In this document: in pieces, positions 42,541 through 51,558 of the stretch
Layout: each line of letters begins with the position of its first letter
Numbering within the stretch: the first letter of the stretch is position 1
Assembly (NCBI RefSeq): GCF_014651835.1
Contig: NZ_BMXQ01000003.1
Span: 62,001 to 126,000 of the forward strand
Reading direction: 5' to 3'
DNA from: Pigmentiphaga litoralis
GTDB taxonomy: Bacteria; Pseudomonadota; Gammaproteobacteria; Burkholderiales; Burkholderiaceae_B
DNA length: 64,000 nucleotides
Notes under the pieces: model-generated
The model's database searches: none
What the model saw: only the letters and a program-made list of their open reading frames with translations
What the model was told of the DNA's origin: nothing
Translations under genes and position numbers: made by a program

Positions 42541-43299
42541 TCAGGCGAGCTGTCCGCCATCGACGTTGAGCGTGGCGCCGGTGATGTACGCCGCATCGGG
42601 GCCGGCCAGAAACGCCACGGCGGCAGCGATTTCTTCTGGAAGTCCGTAGCGGCCCAGCGGTGTCAGTGCCTTGAGGGTCTGGGCAAACGGTCCGTCCTGC
42701 GGATTCATGTCGGTGTCGATGGCACCCGGCTGGACGACGTTGACGGTAATGTTCCGTGCGCCCAAGTCGCGCGACCAGCCCCGGGTGTAGGCGGCCACGG
42801 CGGCTTTGCTGGCGATGTAGTCAGCCGCGCCGGCAAACGGCACATGCACGGCGCCGGTGGTGCCGATGGACACGATGCGGCCGCCGTCCGACATGAGCGG
42901 CACGGCGGCGCGCACCGCGGCGGCCACGCCTTTGACGTTGACGTCGAATTGCCGATCGAAGGCAGCCAGGTCGGCCTGGGCGTCGTCGACCGTGCCGGTC
43001 ACGAACACGCCGGCCGAGTTGACCAGGATGTCCAGGCGTCCGAGCCGGGCGTGGACTTCCTTGACCAGGGCGGCGACCTGAGCGGTGCTGGCCTGGTCGG
43101 CCCGCACGGCCAGCGCACGGCGGCCGCCCGCTTCGATCTCTTTCACCAGCGCCTGGGCGCGGTCTTCGGACGCGGCATAACTGAAGGCAACGTCAGCGCC
43201 GTCGTGGGCCAGGCGGCGGACGATCGCAGCGCCGATGCCCCGGGCGCCGCCGGTCACAAGGGCGACTTTGCCGGCCAGCGGTTGAAGGGTAGTGGTCAT
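42541..43299 (-). CDS. SDR family oxidoreductase (FabG-like)
   Basis: 252 residues. Cofactor motif VALVTGGARGIGAAIVRRLA, then NSAGVF, the YIASK active site (Tyr and Lys) and the C-terminal NVDGG. In the position of the catalytic serine, 13 residues before the Tyr, the sequence SIGTTGAVHVPFAG shows Thr; whether the preceding Ser substitutes is unclear. Substrate unknown. Divergently placed 109 bases from a LysR regulator, the classic arrangement for regulated oxidoreductases. Confidence 0.88.
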   Translation of the reverse strand: MTTTLQPLAGKVALVTGGARGIGAAIVRRLAHDGADVAFSYAASEDRAQALVKEIEAGGRRALAVRADQASTAQVAALVKEVHARLGRLDILVNSAGVFVTGTVDDAQADLAAFDRQFDVNVKGVAAAVRAAVPLMSDGGRIVSIGTTGAVHVPFAGAADYIASKAAVAAYTRGWSRDLGARNITVNVVQPGAIDTDMNPQDGPFAQTLKALTPLGRYGLPEEIAAAVAFLAGPDAAYITGATLNVDGGQLA

Positions 43300-43408
43300 G
43301 TGTGCTGCTCCGTGTGGAATGTCGATGAGGCATTCTGACGCCGGTACTCCATGCTGATAAGCTACAAATCGCTGGATTGATCTTCAACGATTGCTTTAAA
43401 ATAGGCAG

Positions 43409-44362
43409 ATGGAGACACTCGCGAATCTGGAATCGTTTGTCCGTAGCGCCGAGGCAGGCAGCTTTTCCGAAGCCGCCCGACGCCTGTCGCTGACGCCCGC
43501 TGCGGTCAGCCGCAATGTGGCCATGCTCGAGCGCAACCTGGATGTGCGGCTCTTCCACCGATCCACCCGCAGCCTGACGCTGACCGAAGCCGGCGAAGCA
43601 TTCCGCCTGCAGATCACCGATCACCTGCTGGGTTTGCAGGCAGCGATCGCCGCGGCGACCGACGGTGGCGAGCCGGCCGGCGTGCTCAAGGTCAGCCTGC
43701 CGCCGCTGCTGGGCACGACACATGTGCTTCCGCTGTTGCCAGCCTTCCTGGCCCGTTACCCCCGGATCCGTCCGGACTGGCATTTCGAAACGCGCCCGGT
43801 CGACCTGATCGCCGAGGGGTACGACGCGGCGATCGGGGGAGGCTTCGACCTGACGCCCGGGATCATTGCCCGCACGCTGGCGCCCGCGCACATCGTTGCC
43901 GTCGCCTCGCCGGCCTATCTGGCCGGACGTCCGTTGCCGGCCGATCCGGGCGGCCTCGTCGGCCTGGACGGCATCGTGATGCGCGCGCCGCGCACCGGAC
44001 GCGTGCGCCAGTGGACGATGCGCGACGTGGCAGGCAACGAAATGGCTGCACCCCTGCGCGACACGTTGGTGTTGAACGAACCCGCGGCCATGCGGGACGC
44101 GGCGCTGCTGGGCCTGGGCGTCGCTTTGCTCGCCGTGCCGGACGTGCTGCCCGAGCTGGAAGCGGGGCGTCTGGTGCGGCTGCTGCCACGCTGGTATGCC
44201 GACGCGGGCGCCATCTCGCTGTACTACGCGTCGCGTGCCTTGCTGCCGGCCAAGACCCGGGTGTTTGTCGAGTGGGTCATGGATGCCTTCAAGGCGCAGC
44301 ACCTGGCGGAACGCCTGGCAGGCAGCCTTGGGGCGTCCTCGCGCAAGGTGTCGTCTCGATAA
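43409..44362 (+). CDS. LysR family transcriptional regulator, divergent from SDR gene
   Basis: 317 residues. Helix-turn-helix at residues 15-60 (GSFSEAARRLSLTPAAVSRNV, then LDVRLFHRSTRSLTLTEAG), linker helix, effector domain from about 90 (LKVSLPPLLGTTHVLPLLPAF, YDAAIGGGFDL, LGVALLAVPDV). Resembles the CrgA/YafC subgroup that controls oxidoreductase genes in divergent pairs. The 109-base region shared with the SDR gene should hold its operator. Confidence 0.9.
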   Translation: METLANLESFVRSAEAGSFSEAARRLSLTPAAVSRNVAMLERNLDVRLFHRSTRSLTLTEAGEAFRLQITDHLLGLQAAIAAATDGGEPAGVLKVSLPPLLGTTHVLPLLPAFLARYPRIRPDWHFETRPVDLIAEGYDAAIGGGFDLTPGIIARTLAPAHIVAVASPAYLAGRPLPADPGGLVGLDGIVMRAPRTGRVRQWTMRDVAGNEMAAPLRDTLVLNEPAAMRDAALLGLGVALLAVPDVLPELEAGRLVRLLPRWYADAGAISLYYASRALLPAKTRVFVEWVMDAFKAQHLAERLAGSLGASSRKVSSR

Positions 44363-44448
44363 AGGACGCAACCCTTCCAGCGCCGGGGCGCTTGAAACAC
44401 GCTGCCCGGCTTACAATCGCTCCCTACTTCTTTCCTGGAGCATCGACA

Positions 44449-44775
44449 ATGCGATATCTCGTCTGGGCGTTGCGCTTGCTGATCTTTGTCGTGGTGCTGC
44501 TCTTCGCGTTGAAAAACACGGACCGCGTCACGGTGTATTTCTTTGCTGATCGCCTGATCAGCGAGGTGCCGCTCATCGTCGTGATGTTGGGTTGCTTCGT
44601 TGCCGGGACGCTGTTTGGTCTCTTGCTGACGGTGCCGGCCGTCTTGCGCCGCCGGCGCGAAATGGCCACGCTGCGCCGCGAACTGGAACGCACCCGCGCG
44701 CTGGTGCCCGCCACCGGCGCGCAGCCCGAGGTGCCGCCATCGCCCGACGTCTACATCCCTTTGTCTCCGTTGTAA
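44449..44775 (+). CDS. lapA: LapA family membrane protein (lipopolysaccharide assembly)
   Basis: 108 residues. Two membrane helices (YLVWALRLLIFVVVLLFAL and LIVVMLGCFVAGTLFGLLLT) and a charged coiled tail (RRRREMATLRRELERTRA), the layout of LapA/YciS (DUF1049). ATG 44449 puts the first helix at the N-terminus. It is followed after 9 bases by lapB, its partner in LpxC control, so the pair is clear. Confidence 0.92.
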   Translation: MRYLVWALRLLIFVVVLLFALKNTDRVTVYFFADRLISEVPLIVVMLGCFVAGTLFGLLLTVPAVLRRRREMATLRRELERTRALVPATGAQPEVPPSPDVYIPLSPL

Positions 44776-44784
44776 GGCCAGCCC

Positions 44785-46026
44785 GTGGATTTCGAACCCT
44801 GGTGGTTGATTGCCGTCCCCCTGCTGTTCGGACTGGGCTGGATCGCGGCGCGGGTGGACGTGCGGCAGATGCTGTCCGAGAACCGCAACCTGCCCGACTC
44901 CTATTTTCGGGGCCTGAACTTCCTGCTGAACGAGCAGCACGACCGCGCCATCGACGCGTTTGTGGAAGTGGCCAAGCTCGATCCCGAAACGACCGACCTG
45001 CACTTTGCCCTGGGCAGCCTGTTCCGGCGGCGCGGTGAAATCGAACGCGCGATCCGGGTGCATCAGAGCCTGCTGCAGCGGCCCGACCTGCCGGTCAGCC
45101 AGCGGGAGCAGGCCATGAACGAACTGGCGCAGGACTACCTGCGCGCAGGCATGCTGGATCGGGCCGAAGCCGCCTTCGATCAACTGAAACCGACGCGCTT
45201 TGCGCCCGATGCCTTGCGCGCCCTGATCCGCATCCACGAAACCGAGCGCGACTGGCCGGCCGCAATCCAGGCCGTGCATGCGCTGCAAGGCCTGGTCGAC
45301 GAACCGGTGCCGCAAGCCGTGCACTTCCATTGCGAAGAGGCCGCCGCCGCGCTGGCCTTGCCGGTGCCCGATATCGATGCCGCGACCCACGCGCTGGACG
45401 CCGCCACGCATGCGTCGGAACTGGCCCAGCGCAGCGCCGAGGCGCCGCCCCACGTGCGTATTGCCATCATGCGGGCCGATCTGGCGCTGCGCGAAGGCGA
45501 CCTGCGTGCGCAGCGACTGCAGCTCAAATCGATCCTGGCGTCGCACCCGGATTATGTCGGCCTGATCGCCGAGGCCTTCCTGACCAACTACCGCGCCACG
45601 CAGCGCGAAAACGACGGGCTGGAGCAACTCGAAGCGCACTACGCGCGGCACCCGTCGCTCGACCTCTTCAACTCGATTTTCCTGGCGCGTGGCCGCCTGC
45701 ACGGCGCGGCCGACGCCTGGGCGTTTGCGCGGGCGGCGCTGCAACGCAATCCTTCCTTGCTCGGCCTGGACCGCATGCTCGAAGCGCAACTGGCGCGCGG
45801 CGCCGAAACCCCGCCGGCAATCGAAAGCATTCCAGGCGCGTGCACCGCGCTGTCGGTGGAAGACGTCGCGCTGATGCGCAGCCTGATCCACAAGCATACG
45901 CAGCGGCTGGATCGGTATGCGTGTCGCGCGTGCGGCTTCAAGGCCAAGCGCTTTCACTGGCAGTGCCCGGGCTGCAATGCCTGGGAGACCTATTCGCCCA
46001 AACGTTTGGAAGAACTGGATGTCTGA
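44785..46026 (+). CDS. lapB: Lipopolysaccharide assembly protein LapB (YciM)
   Basis: 413 residues from GTG 44785. N-terminal membrane helix (WWLIAVPLLFGLGWIAARVD), tetratricopeptide repeats at about 35-370 (YFRGLNFLLNEQHDRAIDAF, LHFALGSLFRRRGEIERAI) and a C-terminal rubredoxin-like zinc domain with CRACG and CPGC pairs. LapB directs LpxC to FtsH, balancing LPS and phospholipid synthesis. The stop overlaps rfaE1 by eight bases, tying it to LPS heptose genes. Confidence 0.95.
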   Translation: MDFEPWWLIAVPLLFGLGWIAARVDVRQMLSENRNLPDSYFRGLNFLLNEQHDRAIDAFVEVAKLDPETTDLHFALGSLFRRRGEIERAIRVHQSLLQRPDLPVSQREQAMNELAQDYLRAGMLDRAEAAFDQLKPTRFAPDALRALIRIHETERDWPAAIQAVHALQGLVDEPVPQAVHFHCEEAAAALALPVPDIDAATHALDAATHASELAQRSAEAPPHVRIAIMRADLALREGDLRAQRLQLKSILASHPDYVGLIAEAFLTNYRATQRENDGLEQLEAHYARHPSLDLFNSIFLARGRLHGAADAWAFARAALQRNPSLLGLDRMLEAQLARGAETPPAIESIPGACTALSVEDVALMRSLIHKHTQRLDRYACRACGFKAKRFHWQCPGCNAWETYSPKRLEELDV

Positions 46027-46990
46027 CACCAAGGCCGCGCCTGGCCAGCCTTTTCCCTCGGACGCCGTGCGCCAGTCGGCGCGCGTCCTTGTCATCGGCG
46101 ACGTCATGCTGGACCGCTACTGGTTCGGCGAAGTCGACCGGATCTCGCCGGAAGCGCCGGTGCCCGTGGTGCGCGTGTCGCGCAGCGAAGACCGCCTGGG
46201 CGGCGCGGCCAACGTGGCGCGCAACGTGGCGGTGCTGGGTGCACGCGTCACCCTGGTCGGGATCGTCGGCAACGACGATTCGGGCGTGGCGATTTCGCGC
46301 CTGTGCGCCGAAGCCGGCGTGACCGCCGAACTGGTCACCGATGCCGCCATTCCCACCACCATGAAGATGCGGGTGCTGGGCCGCCAGCAGCAATTGCTGC
46401 GGGTCGACTTCGAGCAGAGTCCGGGGCCCGACACCTTGGTGGCGCTGGCGGAACGGGTGGCCAGCCTGATGAGCGACCACGATGTCGTGGTGCTGTCCGA
46501 TTACGCCAAAGGCGTGCTGGAACATGTCGAACCGCTGATCGCCCTGGCGCGCCGCCACGAGTGCATCATCCTGGTCGATCCGAAAGGCGACGACTACAGC
46601 CGGTACCGCGGCGCGACGCTGGTCACGCCCAATCAGTCCGAAATGCGCGATGCGGTGGGCCGCTGGCGCGACGACGACGAACTGGCCGAGCGCGCGCAGC
46701 GGCTGCGCGTAGCCCTGGACCTGAAGGCATTGCTGGTGACGCGGTCGGAGCTGGGCATGACGCTGTACACGGCCGACGGCCGCGACCATGTCGGGGCGCA
46801 GGCGCGCGAGGTGTTCGACGTGTCGGGCGCGGGCGATACCGTCATTGCCACGCTGGCCGTCATGCAGGCGGCCGGGCTGGATCTGCACGACGCGATGCGC
46901 TGGGCGAACCTTGCCGGCGGCATCGTGGTCGGAAAGCTGGGGACGTCGATCGTCACGCCGGCCGAATTGAGCGCGGCGCAAGCGGGCTGA
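46019..46990 (+). CDS. rfaE1: D-glycero-beta-D-manno-heptose-7-phosphate kinase (RfaE domain I)
   Basis: 323 residues, ribokinase fold: [44 protein letters not shown], and the anion-hole/catalytic-Asp motif [15 protein letters not shown] near the C-terminus. It phosphorylates heptose-7-phosphate in ADP-heptose synthesis for LPS core. Unlike E. coli HldE it lacks the nucleotidyltransferase half, so a separate RfaE2 must be encoded elsewhere. Start ATG 46019 overlaps lapB. Confidence 0.94.
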   Translation: MSDTKAAPGQPFPSDAVRQSARVLVIGDVMLDRYWFGEVDRISPEAPVPVVRVSRSEDRLGGAANVARNVAVLGARVTLVGIVGNDDSGVAISRLCAEAGVTAELVTDAAIPTTMKMRVLGRQQQLLRVDFEQSPGPDTLVALAERVASLMSDHDVVVLSDYAKGVLEHVEPLIALARRHECIILVDPKGDDYSRYRGATLVTPNQSEMRDAVGRWRDDDELAERAQRLRVALDLKALLVTRSELGMTLYTADGRDHVGAQAREVFDVSGAGDTVIATLAVMQAAGLDLHDAMRWANLAGGIVVGKLGTSIVTPAELSAAQAG

Positions 46991-47088
46991 CGCCGCCATG
47001 GGGGCCACCGGCCCCGTTCGAATTACAACCGGTGGACCGCGCGCGTGGGTGGGCCGCGCGTCGTTCGCCATGGAACAGGAAGCACATC

Positions 47089-48078
47089 ATGATCATCGTC
47101 ACCGGCGCTGCGGGATTCATCGGCAGCAACCTCGTCCAGGGGCTGAACGCCCAGGGCCATCGCGACATTCTGGCGGTGGACGATCTGCTCGAGGGCGACA
47201 AGTTCGTCAACCTGGTCGACGGCCAGATTGCCGACTACATGGACAAGGCCGAATTCCGCAAGCGCGTCATGGACCGCAGCCTGCCACCCATCGACGCGAT
47301 CCTGCACCAGGGCGCCTGCTCGGACACCACCGAGCGCAACGGCGCCTACATGATGGACAACAACTACCGCGTCACCCATGAGCTGTTCGACTACTCGCAG
47401 CAGCAGCGGATTCCACTCATCTATGCGTCGTCGGCCGCCGTGTATGGTGCCGGCCCGGATTACGTGGAAGACCTGAAGTACGAAAAGCCATTGAACGTGT
47501 ACGGCTATTCCAAATTTTTGTTCGACCAGGTGTTGCGCCGGTACCTGGGCAAGCTGACCGCGCCGGTGATTGGCCTGCGCTACTTCAACGTGTATGGTCC
47601 CCGCGAACAGCACAAGGGGCGCATGGCGTCCGTGGCCTTCCACAACATGAACCAGTTCCTGTCCGAAGGGCATGTGCGGCTGTTTGGCGGCTGGGATGGC
47701 TATCCCGATGGCGGCCAGCAGCGGGACTTCATCTCGGTGCACGACGCCGTGGCAGTAAACCTTCACTTCCTGGAACACCATGACCACCCGGGCGTCTACA
47801 ACTGCGGCACCGGTCGCGCACAGCCATTCAACGATGTGGCGATGGCGGTGGTGAACACGCTGCGGGAAGAGCAGGGCGAGGCGGCATTGCCTCTGGACGA
47901 GCTGGTCGCCAAGGGGCTGATCCGTTACATCCCGTTCCCCGATGACCTGAAGGGCCGCTACCAGAGCTACACGCAGGCCGACACGACGCAGCTGCGCGAA
48001 GCCGGGTACACGGCGCCGATGCGCGATGTGCAGACCGGTGTGTCGGAATACGTGCGGGCGCTGCGCGCCGCCAAGTGA
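47089..48078 (+). CDS. hldD: ADP-L-glycero-D-manno-heptose 6-epimerase
   Basis: 329 residues. N-terminus [20 protein letters not shown] (NADP-binding Rossmann), [20 protein letters not shown], the Tyr-Lys pair in [11 protein letters not shown], and [14 protein letters not shown]-type substrate region. Last step of ADP-heptose synthesis. The ATG at 47089 is required by the Rossmann motif; the long open frame before it overlaps rfaE1 and is spurious. The preceding 98-base gap contains AACAGGAAGCA as a ribosome site. Confidence 0.97.
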   Translation: MIIVTGAAGFIGSNLVQGLNAQGHRDILAVDDLLEGDKFVNLVDGQIADYMDKAEFRKRVMDRSLPPIDAILHQGACSDTTERNGAYMMDNNYRVTHELFDYSQQQRIPLIYASSAAVYGAGPDYVEDLKYEKPLNVYGYSKFLFDQVLRRYLGKLTAPVIGLRYFNVYGPREQHKGRMASVAFHNMNQFLSEGHVRLFGGWDGYPDGGQQRDFISVHDAVAVNLHFLEHHDHPGVYNCGTGRAQPFNDVAMAVVNTLREEQGEAALPLDELVAKGLIRYIPFPDDLKGRYQSYTQADTTQLREAGYTAPMRDVQTGVSEYVRALRAAK

Positions 48079-48291
48079 TTGGATGACGCCAGGGGCGTGT
48101 CGAGGGGACGGGTTGCAGGTGCTGAACCGTCGCGTCGGCTGCACGTCCTACGTAGCGTTGCGCTAGGACATCGCGGCGCGCCGCGGCGCCGCTTGGTGGC
48201 CCATCGGCGCACGATGGAGGTTCTGATCTGCCCTTGCGTGTCTTGCCAGCCGGCCGGGACGCGCAGGCAGCCATGCACCTGGAGCCGCCCA

Positions 48292-49104
48292 ATGAATCCC
48301 TTTCTTGAATCTGCCTGCGCCAAGCCGCCTGGCGCGCCGTCGTCTGCCTCTGCACCGTCAAGCGCTTCGTCCACGGGTGCTACCGTACCGGCGCCCTGCG
48401 AACTGTCAGCGGATGAACTGGCCGCGTGCGACATCGGGGCGGCAGAGGGGGCTGAGGCGGCAGAGGCGCCGGGGTCCGTGTCCGCCTTGGCCGAGCCAGC
48501 GACCTCCAGGCCACCGGCCCCCGCGCCGCCTGCCGTGCACGCAAACCCGTCGTCGTCCACTGTGCACGGCCTGCCGTCGTGGTTGCCTGACACGTCACCA
48601 CGCCACCGGACACGCGCTGTATTGCGCCGCACGCGCCACTTGGTCTTCCTGGCCGCGCTGACCGCCGGCGGGGTCTCGCTTGCTACCCCGGGCGCCGCCT
48701 ACGGACTGGACGTCAACACGGCCACCCAAGCGCAGCTTGAAGGCATCCGCGGCATCGGGCCCAAGACGGCGTCCTTGATCGTGCGCGAGCGGCAGCAGCG
48801 CGGCCAGTTTTCGTCGTTCGAGGATTTTGCCGGACGGGTACGCGGCATCGGCCCCAAGAGGGCCGAGCGGCTGGCGGCGCAGGGGCTGACGGTCGGTGCG
48901 TCGCCTCGGGTGATGGCATCCCGGCCCACGGCCAACGCCGATACACGCAGCACGCGTTCCACTACATTCCCAGCGCAGGCGTTCGGCGCATCCGCGTCTC
49001 CTCCGGCCCGCACGTCGCCGTTCCCGCCGTCCCCCGATCCGTCCCGCATGCCCCCTGCGCTGATCGTGAATACGCCTGATGCCAGTAAGGGCAAGGGCCA
49101 TTAA
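48292..49104 (+). CDS. comEA: ComEA-like helix-hairpin-helix protein with long N-terminal extension
   Basis: 270 residues if it starts at ATG 48292. Residues 1-120 are Ala/Pro/Ser-rich low complexity. A signal-anchor-like hydrophobic stretch (RHLVFLAALTAGGVSLATPGAAYG) follows, then the ComEA core LDVNTATQAQLEGIRGIGPKTASLIVRERQQRGQFSS-type region with two helix-hairpin-helix motifs (GIGPKTA, GIGPKRAERL), and a Ser/Pro/Thr-rich tail. ComEA binds incoming DNA in the periplasm. A later non-ATG start just before the hydrophobic segment would give a normal secreted ComEA, so the start is doubtful. Confidence 0.8.
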   Translation: MNPFLESACAKPPGAPSSASAPSSASSTGATVPAPCELSADELAACDIGAAEGAEAAEAPGSVSALAEPATSRPPAPAPPAVHANPSSSTVHGLPSWLPDTSPRHRTRAVLRRTRHLVFLAALTAGGVSLATPGAAYGLDVNTATQAQLEGIRGIGPKTASLIVRERQQRGQFSSFEDFAGRVRGIGPKRAERLAAQGLTVGASPRVMASRPTANADTRSTRSTTFPAQAFGASASPPARTSPFPPSPDPSRMPPALIVNTPDASKGKGH

Positions 49105-49133
49105 ACCGCCTCGCGCGGAGTTATCATCGACCT

Positions 49134-50039
49134 ATGAAATCCTATCCCACCATTGAAGACACCATCGGCAAGACGCCGTTGGTTCGCCTGCAGCGGATTC
49201 CCGGTGCGGGCAACGCGGCGCGCGGCAACATCATTCTTGGCAAGCTCGAGGGCAACAACCCCGCCGGCTCCGTGAAGGATCGCCCGGCGCTCTCCATGAT
49301 CAAACGCGCGGAAGAGCGCGGCGAGATCAAGCCCGGCGACACGCTCATCGAGGCCACCAGCGGCAACACCGGCATTGCGCTGGCGCTGGTGGCGGCGATC
49401 CGCGGGTACAAGATGCTGCTGATCATGCCCGACAATCTGTCCGTCGAGCGTCGCGCGGCCATGACCGCCTATGGCGCCCAGCTGATTCTGACGCCAGCGG
49501 CCAGCGGCGGCATGGAATACGCCCGCGACCTGGCCGTGTCGATGCAGTCGGAAGGCAAGGGCAAGGTCCTGGACCAGTTCGCCAGTCCCGACAATCCGCT
49601 GGCGCACGTCGAGACGACCGGCCCGGAAATCTGGGACGACACCGACGGCGCCGTGACGCACTTCGTTAGCGCGATGGGCACGACCGGAACGATCATGGGG
49701 GTGTCCACCTACCTGAAGTCGCGCAATCCCGCGATCCAGATCGTTGGCGCCCAGCCCACCGAAGGCTCGTCGATTCCCGGCATCCGCAAGTGGCCTGAGG
49801 CCTACCTGCCGTCCATCTACGACGGCAGCCGGGTCGACCGCGTCGAATACGTCACACAGGCCGATGCCGAGCAGATGGCGCGCCGGCTGGCGTCCGAAGA
49901 GGGCATCTTTGCGGGGATTTCAGCCGCGGGTGCGCTGGTGACGGCGCTGCGCGTGGCCGAAGAAGTCAGCAATTCGACGATCGTCTTCATCGTCTGTGAT
50001 CGCGGGGACCGCTACCTGTCCACCGGCGTCTTTAACTGA
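49134..50039 (+). CDS. cysM: Cysteine synthase B (O-acetylserine sulfhydrylase)
   Basis: 301 residues. PLP fold II: YPTIEDTIGKTPLVRLQRIP, the PLP lysine in NPAGSVKDRPALSMI, the substrate loop EATSGNTGIALA and the PLP phosphate loop VSAMGTTGTIMG. The short length and lack of a C-terminal extension match CysM, not CysK. It makes cysteine from O-acetylserine and sulfide or thiosulfate. Single gene, 29 bases after comEA; a GC-rich hairpin (50058-50084) without a U-tract follows. Confidence 0.95.
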   Translation: MKSYPTIEDTIGKTPLVRLQRIPGAGNAARGNIILGKLEGNNPAGSVKDRPALSMIKRAEERGEIKPGDTLIEATSGNTGIALALVAAIRGYKMLLIMPDNLSVERRAAMTAYGAQLILTPAASGGMEYARDLAVSMQSEGKGKVLDQFASPDNPLAHVETTGPEIWDDTDGAVTHFVSAMGTTGTIMGVSTYLKSRNPAIQIVGAQPTEGSSIPGIRKWPEAYLPSIYDGSRVDRVEYVTQADAEQMARRLASEEGIFAGISAAGALVTALRVAEEVSNSTIVFIVCDRGDRYLSTGVFN

Positions 50040-50103
50040 GACTGAGTGTCGCCCCAAGCCCCGGGAAAGCAGGTTCCCCGGGGCGGGTGGGTGCTCGGCA
50101 GGG

Positions 50104-51471
50104 TCAGGGCTTCTTCTTTTCCAGTTCCGCCGCCAGGTCGGCAACCGATGTGGCGTAGAAGTAGCTGCGGTTGTACTGGGTGATCGCAAAGAAGTTCGGT
50201 GCGGCCACACGGTATTCGGTGGTGTCGGTGGGGCCGTCGTACAGGTCGATCACGCCCATCTTCCAATCCGTCCAGGCGCCGCTCCAAGTGCCGTCGGTGT
50301 TGATGATGCGGGCGCCCGCCGCGTTCAGTTGCGGCCAGGTCAGGGTAGGGACCAGGCCGCCGTCCACCAGGGGTTTGGGGTCGGCGGGCAGGCGCACCGG
50401 CAGGAAGACGGGCTGGCCGGGTTTCCAGCCGTGCTCGATCAGGAAGTTCGCCACTGACGCAATCGCATCGTCGGGGCTGGCCAGCAGATTGATCTTGCCG
50501 TCGCCGTCGCCGTCGACCGCAAAGCGGCGCTGGCTGCCCGGCATGAATTGCGGCAGGCCGATCGCGCCCGCGTAAGAACCTTGCACGGACAGGGGATCGA
50601 GCCCCGATTCCTTGCAGAGCACCAGGAACTGCGCGAGCTGTTCGCGAAAGAAGGGGCTGCGGTCATTCGGCGCTTGCGGCGGGTAGTCGAAGGCGAGCGT
50701 GGACAGGGCGTCCAGCACACGGAAGTTGCCGGTCACGCGGCCGTAGAAGGTCTCGACGCCAATGATGGACACGATGATGGACGCCGGTACGCCATACTTG
50801 GCTTCGGTGCGCGCCAGCATCGGGCCGTGCTTGACCCAGAAGTCGACCCCTTCCTTGATGCGGCGCGGCTCGACAAAACGCGTGCGGTAGCGCGGCCAGC
50901 TGCGGACCGACGGCGTGGCGGCGGGCAGGACGAGCTTGGCAACGGTGGCCGAAAAGCGCGCCTGCTTCAGGATGGCGGCCACGTCGGCCGGATCCAGCCC
51001 GCGCTGGGCCATCTCGGCTGCAAAGGCGGCCTTGGCGTTGCTTTCGTTGGGCGACGGCGCAACTTCTACGGCGGGGGCTGATGGTGTCGTCGGCGTTGTC
51101 GATGTCGTCGGTGTCACGGCGACCGGCATGGACGTGGCGCCGGATGCAGCGGTCCCCGCGTTGGCGGATACGGTGCCGGCCGACCCGTACGATGTCGAAC
51201 CCGACGCTGCGGCCCCAGCGGGCACGCCGCCCGATGCCGATGCCGTGCCCGACGCGCTGCCCGGGGCATTGCCCCCCATCGCCGGCGTCGTGCCGGGGGT
51301 CGATCCGCCGGCAGTCGCCACCGCGCTCCCGCCCGCTGGCGCCGACGACATGTCGCCCGCCGCCGGATCGGTGGACGCGCAGCCCGCCAGCACGCCGGCG
51401 GTCAGGCAAAGGACCCAGGCGGTTCGGGACGGAAGAAGGGCAGGGCGGGAAAGTCGATCGGAGAAAGGCAC
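50104..51471 (-). CDS. mltB: Lytic murein transglycosylase B (lipoprotein)
   Basis: 455 residues. Lipoprotein signal with lipobox LAGC near residue 31, then a 110-residue linker of Ala, Gly, Ser, Thr and Pro, then the MltB (SLT family 3) catalytic domain from about 145. The catalytic Glu is in IIGVETFYGRVTG; other signatures are YAGAIGLPQFMPGS and the C-terminal NFFAITQYNRSYFYATSVADLA. Cleaves peptidoglycan glycan strands from the outer membrane. The linker is unusually long and low in complexity. Convergent with cysM. Confidence 0.93.
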   Translation of the reverse strand: MPFSDRLSRPALLPSRTAWVLCLTAGVLAGCASTDPAAGDMSSAPAGGSAVATAGGSTPGTTPAMGGNAPGSASGTASASGGVPAGAAASGSTSYGSAGTVSANAGTAASGATSMPVAVTPTTSTTPTTPSAPAVEVAPSPNESNAKAAFAAEMAQRGLDPADVAAILKQARFSATVAKLVLPAATPSVRSWPRYRTRFVEPRRIKEGVDFWVKHGPMLARTEAKYGVPASIIVSIIGVETFYGRVTGNFRVLDALSTLAFDYPPQAPNDRSPFFREQLAQFLVLCKESGLDPLSVQGSYAGAIGLPQFMPGSQRRFAVDGDGDGKINLLASPDDAIASVANFLIEHGWKPGQPVFLPVRLPADPKPLVDGGLVPTLTWPQLNAAGARIINTDGTWSGAWTDWKMGVIDLYDGPTDTTEYRVAAPNFFAITQYNRSYFYATSVADLAAELEKKKP

Positions 51472-51558
51472 GCGTAATTACCCGGTTGGCTGAAGCAAGG
51501 AAAACGAGGATGCTGCACGGTGTCAGCCACGGTTGCAAGTCGGAGACCCTTTTCACGC

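Noticed and set aside
46303-47088. N-terminal extension of the hldD frame
   Set aside because: It overlaps rfaE1 out of frame and is Arg-rich nonsense; the epimerase must start with its Rossmann motif at 47089.
50058-50084. GCCCCGGG/CCCGGGGC hairpin considered as a cysM terminator
   Set aside because: No U-tract, and such stems are common by chance at this GC content.
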